Assembly (NCBI GenBank): GCA_964384945.1
Contig: CAYLMK010000006.1
Span: forward strand, 1-64,000
DNA length: 64,000 nt
Source of the DNA: S015-6 sp964384945
GTDB lineage: Bacteria; Desulfobacterota; DSWW01
Direction: 5' to 3'
This document shows, piece by piece, positions 16,566 through 26,093 of this stretch. A program made the translations under genes and the position numbers. A model generated the notes under the pieces. It saw only the letters and a list, made by a program, of their open reading frames with translations, did not search any database and had not been told where the DNA came from. Positions within the stretch are counted from its first letter, which is position 1. Each line of letters starts with the position of its first letter.

Positions 16566-16853
16566 TCAGTCGAGGATCTTGGGCACCCGGAAGAATCGGC
16601 CGGCCCGCTCCGGGGCGTTCTCCAGAACGGCATCCACGCCCGGGCCCGGGCGAACCTCATCGGGGCGGTAGGCGTTCAGCAGCTCGATTACGTGGGAAGT
16701 CGGCTGGACCCGTTCGGTGTCCACCTCCTTCAGTCGGTCGAAGAAGGCCAGAATCGTGCTCATCTGTTCCGCGTAGAGTTCCTTCTCCTCCTCGCCGAGC
16801 TCGATTCGGGCCAGTTCTGCGACATACTCGACCACCGCTTTGTCGACCTTCAT
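16566..16853 (-). CDS. gatC: Aspartyl/glutamyl-tRNA amidotransferase subunit C
   Basis: A 95-residue GatC, first gene of the gatCAB operon. VEYVAELARIELGEEEKELY and the end FFRVPKILD match the belt-like subunit that clamps GatA to GatB. Length is normal. It is divergent from sppA, with a 143-bp intergenic region that presumably holds both promoters. Confidence 0.95.
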   Translation of the reverse strand: MKVDKAVVEYVAELARIELGEEEKELYAEQMSTILAFFDRLKEVDTERVQPTSHVIELLNAYRPDEVRPGPGVDAVLENAPERAGRFFRVPKILD

Positions 16854-16996
16854 GCAATTCTCCGTGTCTCAGACGAGGCCAGACAGGATAACACATTGCC
16901 GAATTTCCCATCAACCTCCCGAATCGGCAGGCGATTGACAAACGAAACGGCGAGTCGTTATGATCGCAACAAACGCATTCAAGAAAAGGCCCCGGA

Positions 16997-17809
16997 ATGT
17001 TCGAGCGGATCGTCCTACGCCTTCACAAGAGACTGGTAGGGCTTGTGGAGATCAAGGGTCTCATCCTCTCGGCCAGGCCGTATGCGGAGCAGATTCAGCG
17101 ATTCCGGAAGACATCCAGCGTGAAGGCGGTGCTGGTGAGAATCGATTCCCCGGGCGGGAGCGTAGCGCCCTCCCAGGAGATCCACGAGGCGATCCTTCGG
17201 GCGCGCGAAGACAAGCCGGTCATTGCCTCGCTGGGCTCCGTCGCCGCCTCGGGCGGGTATTACATCGCCAGCGCGGCCGAAAAGATCTTCGCAAATCCCG
17301 GAACGCTCACGGGCAGCATCGCGGTTGCCATGCACATCCGCAACCTCCGGGAGCTCATGGCCAAGGTGGGCGTGGAAAGCGCGGTCATCAAGAGCGGAAA
17401 GTTCAAGGATGCGGGGTCGCCGTACCGCAGCATGACACCCGCAGAAGGGCGCTATCTGCAGGAGGTCTCCGACGAGATCTACGAACAGTTCGTGGAGGCC
17501 GTTTCGAAAAGCAGGAAGATGAGTCAGGAGCGGGTCAAGGAGATCGCGGACGGGAGGATCTTCACCGGCAAGAAGGCACGGGAACTCGGACTCGTGGATG
17601 CCATGGGCGGCCTGGAGACGGCTGCAAGAGAGGCGGGCAGAATGGGAGGAATCCCGGACGAGCCGCATATCGTCTCCTTCAAGAGACGGCGCCGGATCTT
17701 CTCGCAGCACGTCATGCGGGCGGCGATCCAACAGGTTCTCTCCTGCTGGGAACTGGAATCCGAATCGTTGCCGGGACTGCTTCTCCTGGCCCCCCTCCGT
17801 TTCGACTGA
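16997..17809 (+). CDS. sppA: Signal peptide peptidase SppA/SohB-like serine protease
   Basis: A 270-residue S49 peptidase core. VRIDSPGGSVAPSQEIHEAI, the nucleophile Ser-85 in SVAASGGYYIASAA and the general-base Lys-135 in IKSGKFKDAG form the Ser/Lys dyad region. IFANPGTLTGSIAV is another signature. The protein has no obvious N-terminal membrane helix, unlike most SppA proteins, so it may associate peripherally or be a shortened form. It would degrade released signal peptides. The gene following 21 bases later may be cotranscribed. Confidence 0.88.
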   Translation: MFERIVLRLHKRLVGLVEIKGLILSARPYAEQIQRFRKTSSVKAVLVRIDSPGGSVAPSQEIHEAILRAREDKPVIASLGSVAASGGYYIASAAEKIFANPGTLTGSIAVAMHIRNLRELMAKVGVESAVIKSGKFKDAGSPYRSMTPAEGRYLQEVSDEIYEQFVEAVSKSRKMSQERVKEIADGRIFTGKKARELGLVDAMGGLETAAREAGRMGGIPDEPHIVSFKRRRRIFSQHVMRAAIQQVLSCWELESESLPGLLLLAPLRFD

Positions 17810-17830
17810 AGGCCCCTCGGGACAAGAGCG

Positions 17831-18124
17831 ATGGCAAAGGACGCAATTCGTTTTCACCCCATCGAATCCGATTCGGAACTTGTTGCGGTCGCCGAGGTAT
17901 CCCTGTTCACCGGGGTCTACCTGCGGGGCTGGTACGTCTACAAAAGGGGCGGCGACATCGAGGTTGTGCCGCCTCACAAGGTCTATCAGGACCCCGTCAC
18001 CGGGGAAGAGAAGATCTGGAGCCTCCTGCACTTCGAAAAGGAAGAGACCTCCAGGCAGTGGCTCGATCGGGTCAAGGAGGAGTACCTCCGCTGGTCGCGG
18101 AAGGGGGACTCGATTGCAGACTGA
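17831..18124 (+). CDS. Conserved-looking small hypothetical protein
   Basis: A 97-residue acidic/aromatic protein, mostly predicted beta: LVAVAEVSLFTGVYLRGWYV, KRGGDIEVVPPHKVY, then KIWSLLHFEKEE. The strand pattern loosely recalls SpoVG, but the resemblance is weak and I do not rely on it. No signal peptide. It follows sppA by 21 bases on the same strand, so they are likely cotranscribed. The 288 bases after it hold no supportable gene. Confidence 0.6.
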   Translation: MAKDAIRFHPIESDSELVAVAEVSLFTGVYLRGWYVYKRGGDIEVVPPHKVYQDPVTGEEKIWSLLHFEKEETSRQWLDRVKEEYLRWSRKGDSIAD

Positions 18125-18412
18125 TCGAGGGCGATTCAAGCGGCGTCGCGTGGAATTGCCCGTCCCGTCCTGCATCTACCTCCTTTCCCATCCCCGGACG
18201 CGTTCCTCGCTCCTGTCCGCACGGCTTGTAAACCTCTCCCGAAGAAGCGGGATGCGCCTGATGACGAGCGTCGTTCGGCACGGTTCTTTCCACATCTTTC
18301 ACCCGGATCCTGCCACGCCCGCCCAGCCCAGAGGGGAGCCCCAGGTCCCCTCCCCCTCTCCGCGCCCGGGGGGGCGCAGCCTCGGGGTGCCCGGATATGC
18401 AAGGAGAAGGAA

Positions 18413-20047
18413 GTGACCGCCCTTCCTATCCCCACGAAGGACCCGCCGCCGGGTATAGCGGTCGTCGGGACCGGCTACTGGGGGAGGAACCTCGTACGGG
18501 TCCACCACCGGCTCGGGGCGCTCAGGCTCATCTGCGACAAGGATGAATCCCTCCTGGCCCGATTCAAAGAGCAGTATCCCGGGGTCGAGATATGCCTGGC
18601 GTTCAAGGATGTTCTGGAAAATCCGGATGTCCGGGCGGTGGTGATCGCCACGCCGGCGGAGACGCATTTCTCGCTTGCGCGGGAAGCCCTTCTTGCAGAA
18701 AAGCACGTATACGTGGAAAAGCCCCTGGCACTCGACCCGCAGGAGGCTGAGGAACTCGTCTCCCTGGCGGACGGGAGGAGGCGCATCCTCATGGTGGGCC
18801 ACCTCCTGCAGCATCACCCGGTATTCGTGGAGTTGAAGAGGCTTGCCAATGCGGGCGAACTCGGTCGCATCAACTACCTGTACTCCCACCGGCTCAACCT
18901 GGGCAAGATCCGGCGGGAGGAGAACATCCTCTGGTCCTTTGCGCCCCACGATGTTTCGATGATCCTCTCCCTGGCGGGAGAGGTGCCGGAACGGGTCCTG
19001 GCCACGGGCGGATACTACCTCCACAGCCGAATTGCCGACGTAACCACCACCCACCTGGAATTCGCCTCCGGCACGATGGCCCACATCTTCGTCTCGTGGC
19101 TTCACCCCTTCAAGGTGCAGCAACTGGTCGTCGTGGGGGATCGGAAGATGGCGGTGTTCGACGATACCCGACCCTGGCCCGACAAGCTCCTGCTTTACCC
19201 CCACGAAATCAGGTGGCAGGACAATCTGCCCGTCCCGGCCCAGGCCGAACCTGAGAGGCCGGGCGTCCCGGAAAAGGAGCCCCTGCTTTCGGAGTGTGAG
19301 CACTTCCTGACTTGTGTGAACAAGGGCCAAGCACCCGTCACGGACGGCAGGGAGGGCCTGCGGGTGCTCCGCGTGCTGGACGCGGCGCAGCGTTCGCTGG
19401 ACGCGCAGAGAACCGCGGGCGGCATTGCGGTTTCCCTCAGGGAGTCCGTCGCACCCTCACGAGCCGAGGCATCCTTTTCTGCGCATGAATCCGCCGTCAT
19501 CGACGAAGAGGTCTCGATCGGGGAAGGGACCAAGGTCTGGCATTTCAGCCATATCCTCAGCGGCTCGGCCATCGGCCGCAACTGCAACATCGGACAGAAT
19601 GTGGTCATCGGGCCGGACGTGACGATCGGAGATGGATGCAAGATCCAGAACAACGTCTCTGTCTACAAGGGCGTCACCCTGGAGGACGGGGTCTTCTGCG
19701 GCCCGAGCATGGTTTTCACCAACGTCTTCAACCCGCGGGCGCACATCCGGCGGATGGACGAGCTCAGGCCGACGCTGGTCCGGAAAGGGGCCACCATCGG
19801 AGCGAACGCAACCATCGTCTGCGGCGTGACCATCGGGCGGTATGCCTTTGTGGGCGCGGGCGCGGTCGTGACCCGGAACGTACTCGATCATGCCCTCATG
19901 GCCGGTAACCCTGCCCGAAGGATCGGATGGGTCTGCGCGTGCGGAGAGAAGCTGGACGAAGGTCTCGTCTGTGCCGTATGCGGCACGGCATACGAAGAAA
20001 AGGGATCCAAGGGTCTCGTCATTTTGAAGGACCGGCCCGGTGAATGA
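18413..20047 (+). CDS. Fused Gfo/Idh/MocA oxidoreductase and hexapeptide acetyltransferase (WbpB-WbpD-like) with zinc ribbon
   Basis: A 544-residue fusion. Residues about 12-325 form a Gfo/Idh/MocA dehydrogenase (IAVVGTGYWGRNLVRVHH, VYVEKPLALDP, FAPHDVSMIL), like WbpB/WlbA. Residues about 360-520 are a left-handed beta-helix acyltransferase (GEGTKVWHFSHILSGSAIGR, IGQNVVIGPDVTIGDGC, AGNPARRIGW), like WbpD/WlbB. A Cys-rich tail (CACGEKLDEGLVCAVC) forms a zinc ribbon. In Pseudomonas these are separate enzymes oxidising UDP-GlcNAcA at C3 and acetylating the 3-amino sugar. The GTG start has AAGGAG upstream. The fused aminotransferase gene follows with an 8-base overlap. Confidence 0.88.
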   Translation: MTALPIPTKDPPPGIAVVGTGYWGRNLVRVHHRLGALRLICDKDESLLARFKEQYPGVEICLAFKDVLENPDVRAVVIATPAETHFSLAREALLAEKHVYVEKPLALDPQEAEELVSLADGRRRILMVGHLLQHHPVFVELKRLANAGELGRINYLYSHRLNLGKIRREENILWSFAPHDVSMILSLAGEVPERVLATGGYYLHSRIADVTTTHLEFASGTMAHIFVSWLHPFKVQQLVVVGDRKMAVFDDTRPWPDKLLLYPHEIRWQDNLPVPAQAEPERPGVPEKEPLLSECEHFLTCVNKGQAPVTDGREGLRVLRVLDAAQRSLDAQRTAGGIAVSLRESVAPSRAEASFSAHESAVIDEEVSIGEGTKVWHFSHILSGSAIGRNCNIGQNVVIGPDVTIGDGCKIQNNVSVYKGVTLEDGVFCGPSMVFTNVFNPRAHIRRMDELRPTLVRKGATIGANATIVCGVTIGRYAFVGAGAVVTRNVLDHALMAGNPARRIGWVCACGEKLDEGLVCAVCGTAYEEKGSKGLVILKDRPGE

Positions 20048-21689
20048 AAAGAACCTCGTACTGGATACGGACTCCGCAGTCGACCTGCTGGCCGGCCGCG
20101 AGCCCGGAGCCTCCGCGGTCAAGTCCGCCGTCGAAAGGGTGCTCCGGCGGGGCGGGCGCGTCTGGCTCGTGGCCGCCTGCCTGCCCATCCTGTTGGAACG
20201 ACTGGAGGCTGCCTTTGAGAGGGCCCCGGAGCGCACAGGTGCCGCTGAAAGCCCGGGGACCGCCGCTTCACGGGCGCGGAAGAGCCTGCGGGAATTCGTC
20301 GCCAAGGCGGGCGTTCTCACTTCCCACGGCTTCCATGCAGAGGAAGCCTTCCAGGGCGAGTGGCCCCTGGCAACCCTTATCCTGCGTTCCGCGGATGCCC
20401 TGGGAGAGGATGTACGGATCCTGAGCCGTGACCCTGCGTGGATCGCATTGGACAAGAGGGTTCTCACGCCCGAGGCGTTCGCTTTCAGCAAGGACGGCCA
20501 GGAAGGCCGTGCAGGCCCGATGCCCTTTGTGGACCTGGCCCGGCAACAGCATCGCATCCTTCCGGAGCTGGAAAGAAGGATCTTCAACCTACTGCGCCAC
20601 GGGCAGTACATCCTGGGCCCTGAAATCGAGGAACTGGAGCGCAAGCTGGCCGCCTCTGCGGGCGTGAAGCACGCCATCAGTTGCGCCAGCGGCACCGACG
20701 CGCTCCTGCTGGCCCTGATGGCATACGGGGTGGGGCCGGGCCACGCCGTTTTCACCTCGCCCTTCACCTTCATCTCCACGGCGGAGGTCATCTCGCTGCT
20801 GGGCGCGACGCCGGTCTTCGTGGACATCGACCCGAGAACCTTCAACATGGATCCCGGCTGCCTGGAGGCGGCGATTCGGGCCTGCAGGGAAAACAGCCCG
20901 GCGATCTATCCCCTGCCCGCCGTCTCCATGAACTCCTGCGCCTCCCTGGAACCCAAGGGAATCATCCCTGTCGACCTCTTCGGGCTTCCCGCGGACTACG
21001 ACCGGATCAACGCGCTCGCCGCCGACCACGGGCTCTTCGTCGTCGAAGACGCCGCCCAATCCTTCGGCGCCGAGTACCATGGCAGGCGGGCCGGCTCCCT
21101 CGGGAACATCGGATGCACCTCCTTCTTCCCGGCCAAGCCGCTCGGCTGCTACGGAGACGGCGGCGCGGTCTTCACAGAGAATGCAGATCTGGCGGAAAGA
21201 ATGGTCTCCATGCGGGTTCACGGGAAGGGGAAGGACAAGTACGACAACGAAAGGATCGGGCTGAACGGGCGCATGGACACGCTGCAGGCGGCTGTTCTCC
21301 TGCCCAAGCTCGCGATCTTCCCCGAAGAGCTCACGGCCAGAAACCGCGTGGCGAACCGTTACACGGCGTTGCTCTCGAAGAACGAATCCCTGCAGATCCC
21401 CTGGATTCCGGATGGCCTGAAGTCCGCATGGGCACAGTACAGCATCCTCGCGGACCGAAGGGAAGAAATCCAATCCGCACTGGGAGCGAAGGGCATTCCC
21501 ACGGCCGTCTATTACCCGAAGCCTCTCCACCTCCAGACCGCCTACGCGACCCTGGGGTACCGGAAAGGGGCATTTCCCGTATCCGAGTCAGCGGCCCGGC
21601 GCATCGTGAGCCTGCCCATGCATCCCTATCTGAGCGACGATCAGGTCACGAGGATTGCAGGGGAAATTGAGACCGTTTTGAAGAGTTGA
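20040..21689 (+). CDS. PIN-like domain fused to DegT/WbpE-type sugar aminotransferase
   Basis: A 549-residue protein. Residues about 160-549 are a PLP-dependent DegT/DnrJ/EryC1/StrS aminotransferase: PFVDLARQQHRILPELERRI, CASGTDALLLAL and SFFPAKPLGCYGDGGA with the PLP lysine in PAKPLG. This part matches WbpE, which makes the 3-amino sugar between the WbpB and WbpD steps. Residues about 1-155 look like a PIN_3-type domain (VLDTDSAVDLLAGREP, then DVRILSRDPAWI), which I do not know from WbpE proteins. The upstream gene overlaps by 8 bases. A nuclease or RNA-binding role for the N-terminus is unproven. Confidence 0.82.
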   Translation: MNEKNLVLDTDSAVDLLAGREPGASAVKSAVERVLRRGGRVWLVAACLPILLERLEAAFERAPERTGAAESPGTAASRARKSLREFVAKAGVLTSHGFHAEEAFQGEWPLATLILRSADALGEDVRILSRDPAWIALDKRVLTPEAFAFSKDGQEGRAGPMPFVDLARQQHRILPELERRIFNLLRHGQYILGPEIEELERKLAASAGVKHAISCASGTDALLLALMAYGVGPGHAVFTSPFTFISTAEVISLLGATPVFVDIDPRTFNMDPGCLEAAIRACRENSPAIYPLPAVSMNSCASLEPKGIIPVDLFGLPADYDRINALAADHGLFVVEDAAQSFGAEYHGRRAGSLGNIGCTSFFPAKPLGCYGDGGAVFTENADLAERMVSMRVHGKGKDKYDNERIGLNGRMDTLQAAVLLPKLAIFPEELTARNRVANRYTALLSKNESLQIPWIPDGLKSAWAQYSILADRREEIQSALGAKGIPTAVYYPKPLHLQTAYATLGYRKGAFPVSESAARRIVSLPMHPYLSDDQVTRIAGEIETVLKS

Positions 21690-21733
21690 CAGATTCAAGA
21701 TCCTGCTTCACTCCCAAAAGGACCGTTCCTCCC

Positions 21734-22744
21734 ATGAACCGTCCCATCATCTTGGGGAACGCGCCGAGTTCGGGCAGCAGCCTGTTGCAAGTCCTGCTGC
21801 AGCGACACCCGAGCATTGCGGGACGGGGCGAAATCGCGATCCTCGACAAACCCGGGCTTTATGAGGAGTCGCCTGCTTCGTTTCGTAAGAACATCGGTCG
21901 CTGGCTCGATCGAGGGTATCCGGAGGTGTATTTCGGAGGCGGCGCGGATCTGTTCGTCCAATTGGATCAGTATCCATGGACCAGGGCAGAGTTGCGAGAA
22001 TTCTGTTTATCCTGCCACTCTTTCCCGGAAATGGTGAAAGGGTTCTTCGCACACAATTCCCGTGTCTGGGGACGGCCGAGATGGCTGGAGAAGACACCAC
22101 CGAACATTTACTGCTTTCGCCAGATCCGGGACATATTCCCGGACGCCCAATTCATTCAGATCGTGAGGGACGCCCGCGATTCGATGGCATCCTATTACCG
22201 CCGAACCCGGGATCCCTTCTTGACAGTCGGCCAGTGGTACTATGCCATGATGGCGGGGTTACAGTACACGGATTGGGACAATTTCTTGGTCGTGAGGTAC
22301 GAAGACCTGGTGCAGAACCCGGCACAAGCGTTACGCCGGGTGTGCGAATTTCTGGGAGAAGCCTATACGGACAGCCTGCTCGAGGCCGAGGCGCCGTCCG
22401 TGGAGAAGCTTCCGTCTTGGCGAAGCCACCAACAAGGCCCCGTGACGAACAGCAGCGTCGGGCAATATGTCGATTCGCTCACGGACGATGTGAAGAGCAT
22501 GTTCGCCAGCTTGCGACTCACGAAAGCGGGTCGCAAGCTCCTTCCGTACGGAGGCGAAAAGTCCGGGCTTCTGACACCCTTCGAAATCCAGGAACGCCTT
22601 GGGTATGGGCTGGACGGCCTCGAAACAAAACGCGCAGCGAGCTATCGGGAACGCCTGGAATGCCGTAGGCGGTTTTGGCGCTGGCGTCTGCGTCGATGGA
22701 GACGCTTTCACACCTGGGCGAAGTGCCCGGCCAAGGTTGTCTAG
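21734..22744 (+). CDS. Sulfotransferase family protein
   Basis: A 336-residue sulfotransferase. ILGNAPSSGSSLLQVLLQRH is the 5'-PSB loop that binds PAPS, and FIQIVRDARDSMASYY is the 3'-PB motif. RWLEKTPPNIYCFRQIRDIF precedes it as in the Stf0/sulfotransfer_3 group. It probably transfers sulfate to a carbohydrate or lipid made by this cluster. The start at ATG 21734 is preferred; the frame is open to a TTG at 21686, overlapping the previous stop. The C-terminus is unusually Arg/Trp-rich. The asparagine synthetase gene starts 16 bases later. Confidence 0.82.
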   Translation: MNRPIILGNAPSSGSSLLQVLLQRHPSIAGRGEIAILDKPGLYEESPASFRKNIGRWLDRGYPEVYFGGGADLFVQLDQYPWTRAELREFCLSCHSFPEMVKGFFAHNSRVWGRPRWLEKTPPNIYCFRQIRDIFPDAQFIQIVRDARDSMASYYRRTRDPFLTVGQWYYAMMAGLQYTDWDNFLVVRYEDLVQNPAQALRRVCEFLGEAYTDSLLEAEAPSVEKLPSWRSHQQGPVTNSSVGQYVDSLTDDVKSMFASLRLTKAGRKLLPYGGEKSGLLTPFEIQERLGYGLDGLETKRAASYRERLECRRRFWRWRLRRWRRFHTWAKCPAKVV

Positions 22745-22760
22745 AGAGGGCTGCAACAAC

Positions 22761-24767
22761 ATGTGCGGAATCGGGGGCATTTTCGCCTTCCAGGAAGAAA
22801 CCGAAGCCGTGACCCGACTCGCAGCGATGCTGTCCGCGATGAGACATCGCGGACCGGACGACGAGGGGGTGGCCCTCTTCCGCAAGGAAAACGAGCAGAT
22901 CGACCTGTTCGGGGGCGACGACACCCCGGATGCCGTCTTTGCGTCCCGAACTCCCTACGCACCGCAACATGGCCGTCCCTTGAAGGCTGTTTCCAATATA
23001 CTCCTGGCTCTCGGGCACCGAAGGTTGTCCATCCTTGATCTCTCACCAGCCGGCCACCAACCGATGGCAACGGAAGAGCGCAGGTACTGGATCACTTACA
23101 ATGGGGAGGTTTACAATTATCGAGAGATCCGGGCCGCCTTGCAGGAGGAGGGAGAAACATTCCTCAGTAACACGGACACGGAGGTCATTCTCAAATCCTA
23201 TCGCAGGTGGGGCCCGGAATGTCTCTGTCGATTCAACGGAATGTTTGCCTTTGCGATCTGGGACAACCGCGACAAAGAACTCTTTTGTGCCCGAGATCGT
23301 ATTGGAATCAAGCCGTTTTACTTCTTCTCGACCGACCGTCTGTTTCTGTTTGCATCGGATATCAAGACGATCATCGCCTCTGGGCTTTACCGGCCGGAAG
23401 TGGATAGGGAGGGACTGTACCATGCCTTGTCGTTCGATTGCGCTCCAAGACCCCTCACGTGCTTCAAGGGAGTACGCGCCCTGCCGCAGGCACACTGGAT
23501 GAAGGTCACCAGCACGGGAGCCATGACGCAGCATCGTTATTGGTCCCTTCCACCTTATGAAACCGCTCCGAAAGAAGGCCGTGACTGGCGAGCCGAGTTG
23601 GACGCGCAACTCAAGACAAGTGTCAAAAGGCGACTCCTTGCTGATGTCCCGGTAGGAACTTTCATGAGCGGGGGGATCGACTCCACCACCGTTTCGGCCC
23701 TTGCCGCAGGCTTTCATCCGAATATCCAGGCCTTCACTCTGGGCTTCGGCGCAGAAGGAGAACCTTTCAACGAGGTTGAACAAGCCAAAGCGACCGCTCG
23801 ACTCCATCCCATGCAGCACATCCTCAAGATTGTAAACGCAGAGGAAACCATCCGCCATTTGGATGATATGGTCCTGTGCTACGAAGAGCCCTCTTGTTCC
23901 CCGGCCCCCACGTATATCTTGGCAAAATTCGTCCGCGAACACGGCGTTACAGTCGTGCTGAACGGTCTGGGCGGCGATGAATTGTTCTGTGGTTACGGTC
24001 GCGAGAAGCTCGCAGGGCACTGGCGTCGACTTCATCCTTTGCGGCGTCTCCTGGGCGTGCTTCCTCCCGTCCACGAAAGTCTGAAGAAGCGAAAACGTAT
24101 CTCCGCACTCCGAGATCTTATTGATTGTTACGTCTATGCCTTCTCGATCTTTCTGGATCATGATAAACAGAGGTTGTTTCGCAGTCTCGCTCGAGAGCTC
24201 AACACCTACGATTTCTTTCGCGAACACTACCCTCTCACCGAGCGAAACACGGACGATCCGATCGATACGATGTGCACCTGTGATTTGATCAATTACATCG
24301 GTAATCACCACGTCTATCGAACGGATCAGTTCACCATGTGGTTTTCCCTCGAGGCCCGGTTTCCTTTTCTCGATCACGAACTCGTCGAGCTTGCCTTCCG
24401 GATGCCCAGCGAGCTAAAGGTTGCGCACGGAACGGGCAAGTACATCCTGCGCCAGGTCGCTCGGGACTATATCGCCCCCGCCTGCCTCGAAATGGGGAAA
24501 AAAGGGTTCAGCATGCCAGTGGGAGAATGGATCCGCGGGGCCATGAAACCTTTGGTGAGCGATAAGCTATCCCGACTGGGAAAGCGCGACATCTTTTCCC
24601 GCCACGCCATTGATGACATCGTAAGAGAGTACTATGCGCGGCGACGTTCAGCCCTGCAGGTATGGTTGCTCGTCTCCGTTGAGATGTGGCTCGAACGTTT
24701 CATCGATGGTCATCGTCATCTCCGCGCCGAACTCACACGGGCCCGTCCCTACCCCAGTGGATGTTGA
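22761..24767 (+). CDS. asnB: Asparagine synthetase (glutamine-hydrolysing), polysaccharide-cluster type
   Basis: A 668-residue AsnB. It begins MCGIGGIF, with Cys-2 as the N-terminal glutaminase nucleophile; RHRGPDDEG and YNGEVYNYREIR are family marks. The ATP pyrophosphatase loop is MSGGIDSTT at about residues 302-310. Within the glutaminase domain an insertion (KENEQIDLFGGDD...) spans about residues 42-75. Such AsnB proteins in polysaccharide clusters amidate a uronic acid or amino acid side group. The ATG at 22761 is fixed by the required Met-Cys start. GC content is lower than in flanking genes. Confidence 0.92.
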   Translation: MCGIGGIFAFQEETEAVTRLAAMLSAMRHRGPDDEGVALFRKENEQIDLFGGDDTPDAVFASRTPYAPQHGRPLKAVSNILLALGHRRLSILDLSPAGHQPMATEERRYWITYNGEVYNYREIRAALQEEGETFLSNTDTEVILKSYRRWGPECLCRFNGMFAFAIWDNRDKELFCARDRIGIKPFYFFSTDRLFLFASDIKTIIASGLYRPEVDREGLYHALSFDCAPRPLTCFKGVRALPQAHWMKVTSTGAMTQHRYWSLPPYETAPKEGRDWRAELDAQLKTSVKRRLLADVPVGTFMSGGIDSTTVSALAAGFHPNIQAFTLGFGAEGEPFNEVEQAKATARLHPMQHILKIVNAEETIRHLDDMVLCYEEPSCSPAPTYILAKFVREHGVTVVLNGLGGDELFCGYGREKLAGHWRRLHPLRRLLGVLPPVHESLKKRKRISALRDLIDCYVYAFSIFLDHDKQRLFRSLARELNTYDFFREHYPLTERNTDDPIDTMCTCDLINYIGNHHVYRTDQFTMWFSLEARFPFLDHELVELAFRMPSELKVAHGTGKYILRQVARDYIAPACLEMGKKGFSMPVGEWIRGAMKPLVSDKLSRLGKRDIFSRHAIDDIVREYYARRRSALQVWLLVSVEMWLERFIDGHRHLRAELTRARPYPSGC

Positions 24768-24809
24768 AAACCGGTAAACAAGGACCCTCTGTTTCCCTGT
24801 TGCCGAATG

Positions 24810-26012
24810 TCAGGATCCGGCGTTCAGCTGATCGATAAGTCGCAACAGGCTTCTCACGCGGCATTCCCAGGTGTTCTTCGCGGCCTCTCCACATCGCTCC
24901 TGCACCCGTTTCGCATCGTCTTCCTGCACCGCCGCCTCGAGGTTGCGCCAGAAGTGTGGCAGGTCCCGGCATCGATAGAGCAAACGTTCGTATTCCTCCA
25001 GGTCCGGGATCCAGGAGCAGACAAGAGGTTTTCCGAGGGCGAGATACTCCCAGACCTTGGTGGACCGGTTCACGTCTCGAACAGGCCCCTCCCTGAGGAG
25101 ATGCAGGCACACATCCAGGCCCGCGATGATGGAGGGGATTTCTTCAGGAGGTTGCTTGCCCAGGAGATGCACGTTTGAGCGTCCCCGGACCGGCCTCATG
25201 TCCGCCGTCTTCGTTACCGGCCCGACCAACACAAAGGACCACGTTGGATACCGCCGAGCCGCCTCCCCCAGCCAGTCCATATCGATCCAGTCGGTGATCG
25301 TGGCCACGAGGCCGACCCGAGGGCGCGGAAGTCCGTTCACCGCCTCGACCGGGTGAAGGCGGTCCGGTTGGAACCTCGTCAGGTCGACCCCGTTGGGGAT
25401 GACCGTGACCTCTCTTCCCCCTGACAGGGCCTTCAACTCGTCGGCCAGGGGCCCGCTCGCCGCGATGAGCACCTCGCTGCGCTCGATGATCTCACGCTCG
25501 AGTTCCGCATATTCTTCCAGGGTATAGTGCCCCCTCAACGTATTCGCGATATCCGTCTTGTCATAGATCATCAAGTCGAACGGGATATCCCGAAGGAGGG
25601 GGGCCCAACGAGCGGTGGTTACAAGGGCAGCCCGGGGTCCTCCCCTGGATAGAGCGGCATCGTGCTCGAAGAAGCGGCTCAGCCAGGCACGGATGAGGGG
25701 GGCCATCCTTTTCTCTTTCCATCCGAAGCGAACCCCCAGGAAAGAAAACTTTCGAGGTACGGCCAGGACCCCGCACCGGCCCGGAACAGGGTAGACATCT
25801 TCCGGAGGATGAAACCCAAAGCGTCCCGCATTGAGTGTGACCGCCCCCCCTTTGGGATGGTAGCGGGATCGACTTCCCGGAAACTCCACATACGCGGCAT
25901 CCGCCGCCAGCATATGGAGGGCGTGGGCGAAACCATGCTTCCTGGCATGCATGGAGTCATACCGCATTGGAGCAAACACGAAGAAGCGGTATTTATGGGA
26001 GGGAACACTCAC
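24810..26012 (-). CDS. Glycosyltransferase, GT4-like
   Basis: A 400-residue GT-B fold protein. The C-terminal half holds EVTVIPNGVDLTRFQPDRL, VGLVATITDWIDMDWLGEAA, the HLLGKQPPEEIPSII motif and DVCLHLLREGP, with STKVWEYLALGKPLVCS as the sugar-nucleotide binding loop. It would add a sugar in the cytoplasm to the growing saccharide. It is alone on the minus strand between two plus-strand blocks, behind a good promoter at 26064-26093. The donor sugar cannot be read from the sequence. Confidence 0.85.
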   Translation of the reverse strand: MSVPSHKYRFFVFAPMRYDSMHARKHGFAHALHMLAADAAYVEFPGSRSRYHPKGGAVTLNAGRFGFHPPEDVYPVPGRCGVLAVPRKFSFLGVRFGWKEKRMAPLIRAWLSRFFEHDAALSRGGPRAALVTTARWAPLLRDIPFDLMIYDKTDIANTLRGHYTLEEYAELEREIIERSEVLIAASGPLADELKALSGGREVTVIPNGVDLTRFQPDRLHPVEAVNGLPRPRVGLVATITDWIDMDWLGEAARRYPTWSFVLVGPVTKTADMRPVRGRSNVHLLGKQPPEEIPSIIAGLDVCLHLLREGPVRDVNRSTKVWEYLALGKPLVCSWIPDLEEYERLLYRCRDLPHFWRNLEAAVQEDDAKRVQERCGEAAKNTWECRVRSLLRLIDQLNAGS

Positions 26013-26063
26013 ACACGTTTCTCATCGCATCGGACATAGACCCAAGGGCTGAAACGTATTAAG

Positions 26064-26093
26064 AGTATAGGAGCGATGGAAACCTCGGGTCAA
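26064..26093 (-). promoter_or_regulatory. Promoter for the minus-strand glycosyltransferase
   Basis: On the minus strand TTGACC (26093-26088), an 18-base spacer and TATACT (26069-26064) read toward the gene starting at 26012. The whole gap 26013-26312 is about 300 bp. Besides this promoter it has a plus-strand TACAAT box near 26236 that could serve the acetyltransferase gene. I see no gene in it. Confidence 0.5.

Noticed and set aside
18125..18412. A frame continuing after the small gene (Arg/Ser/Pro-rich)
   Set aside because: No start signal, low complexity and no motif; considered intergenic.
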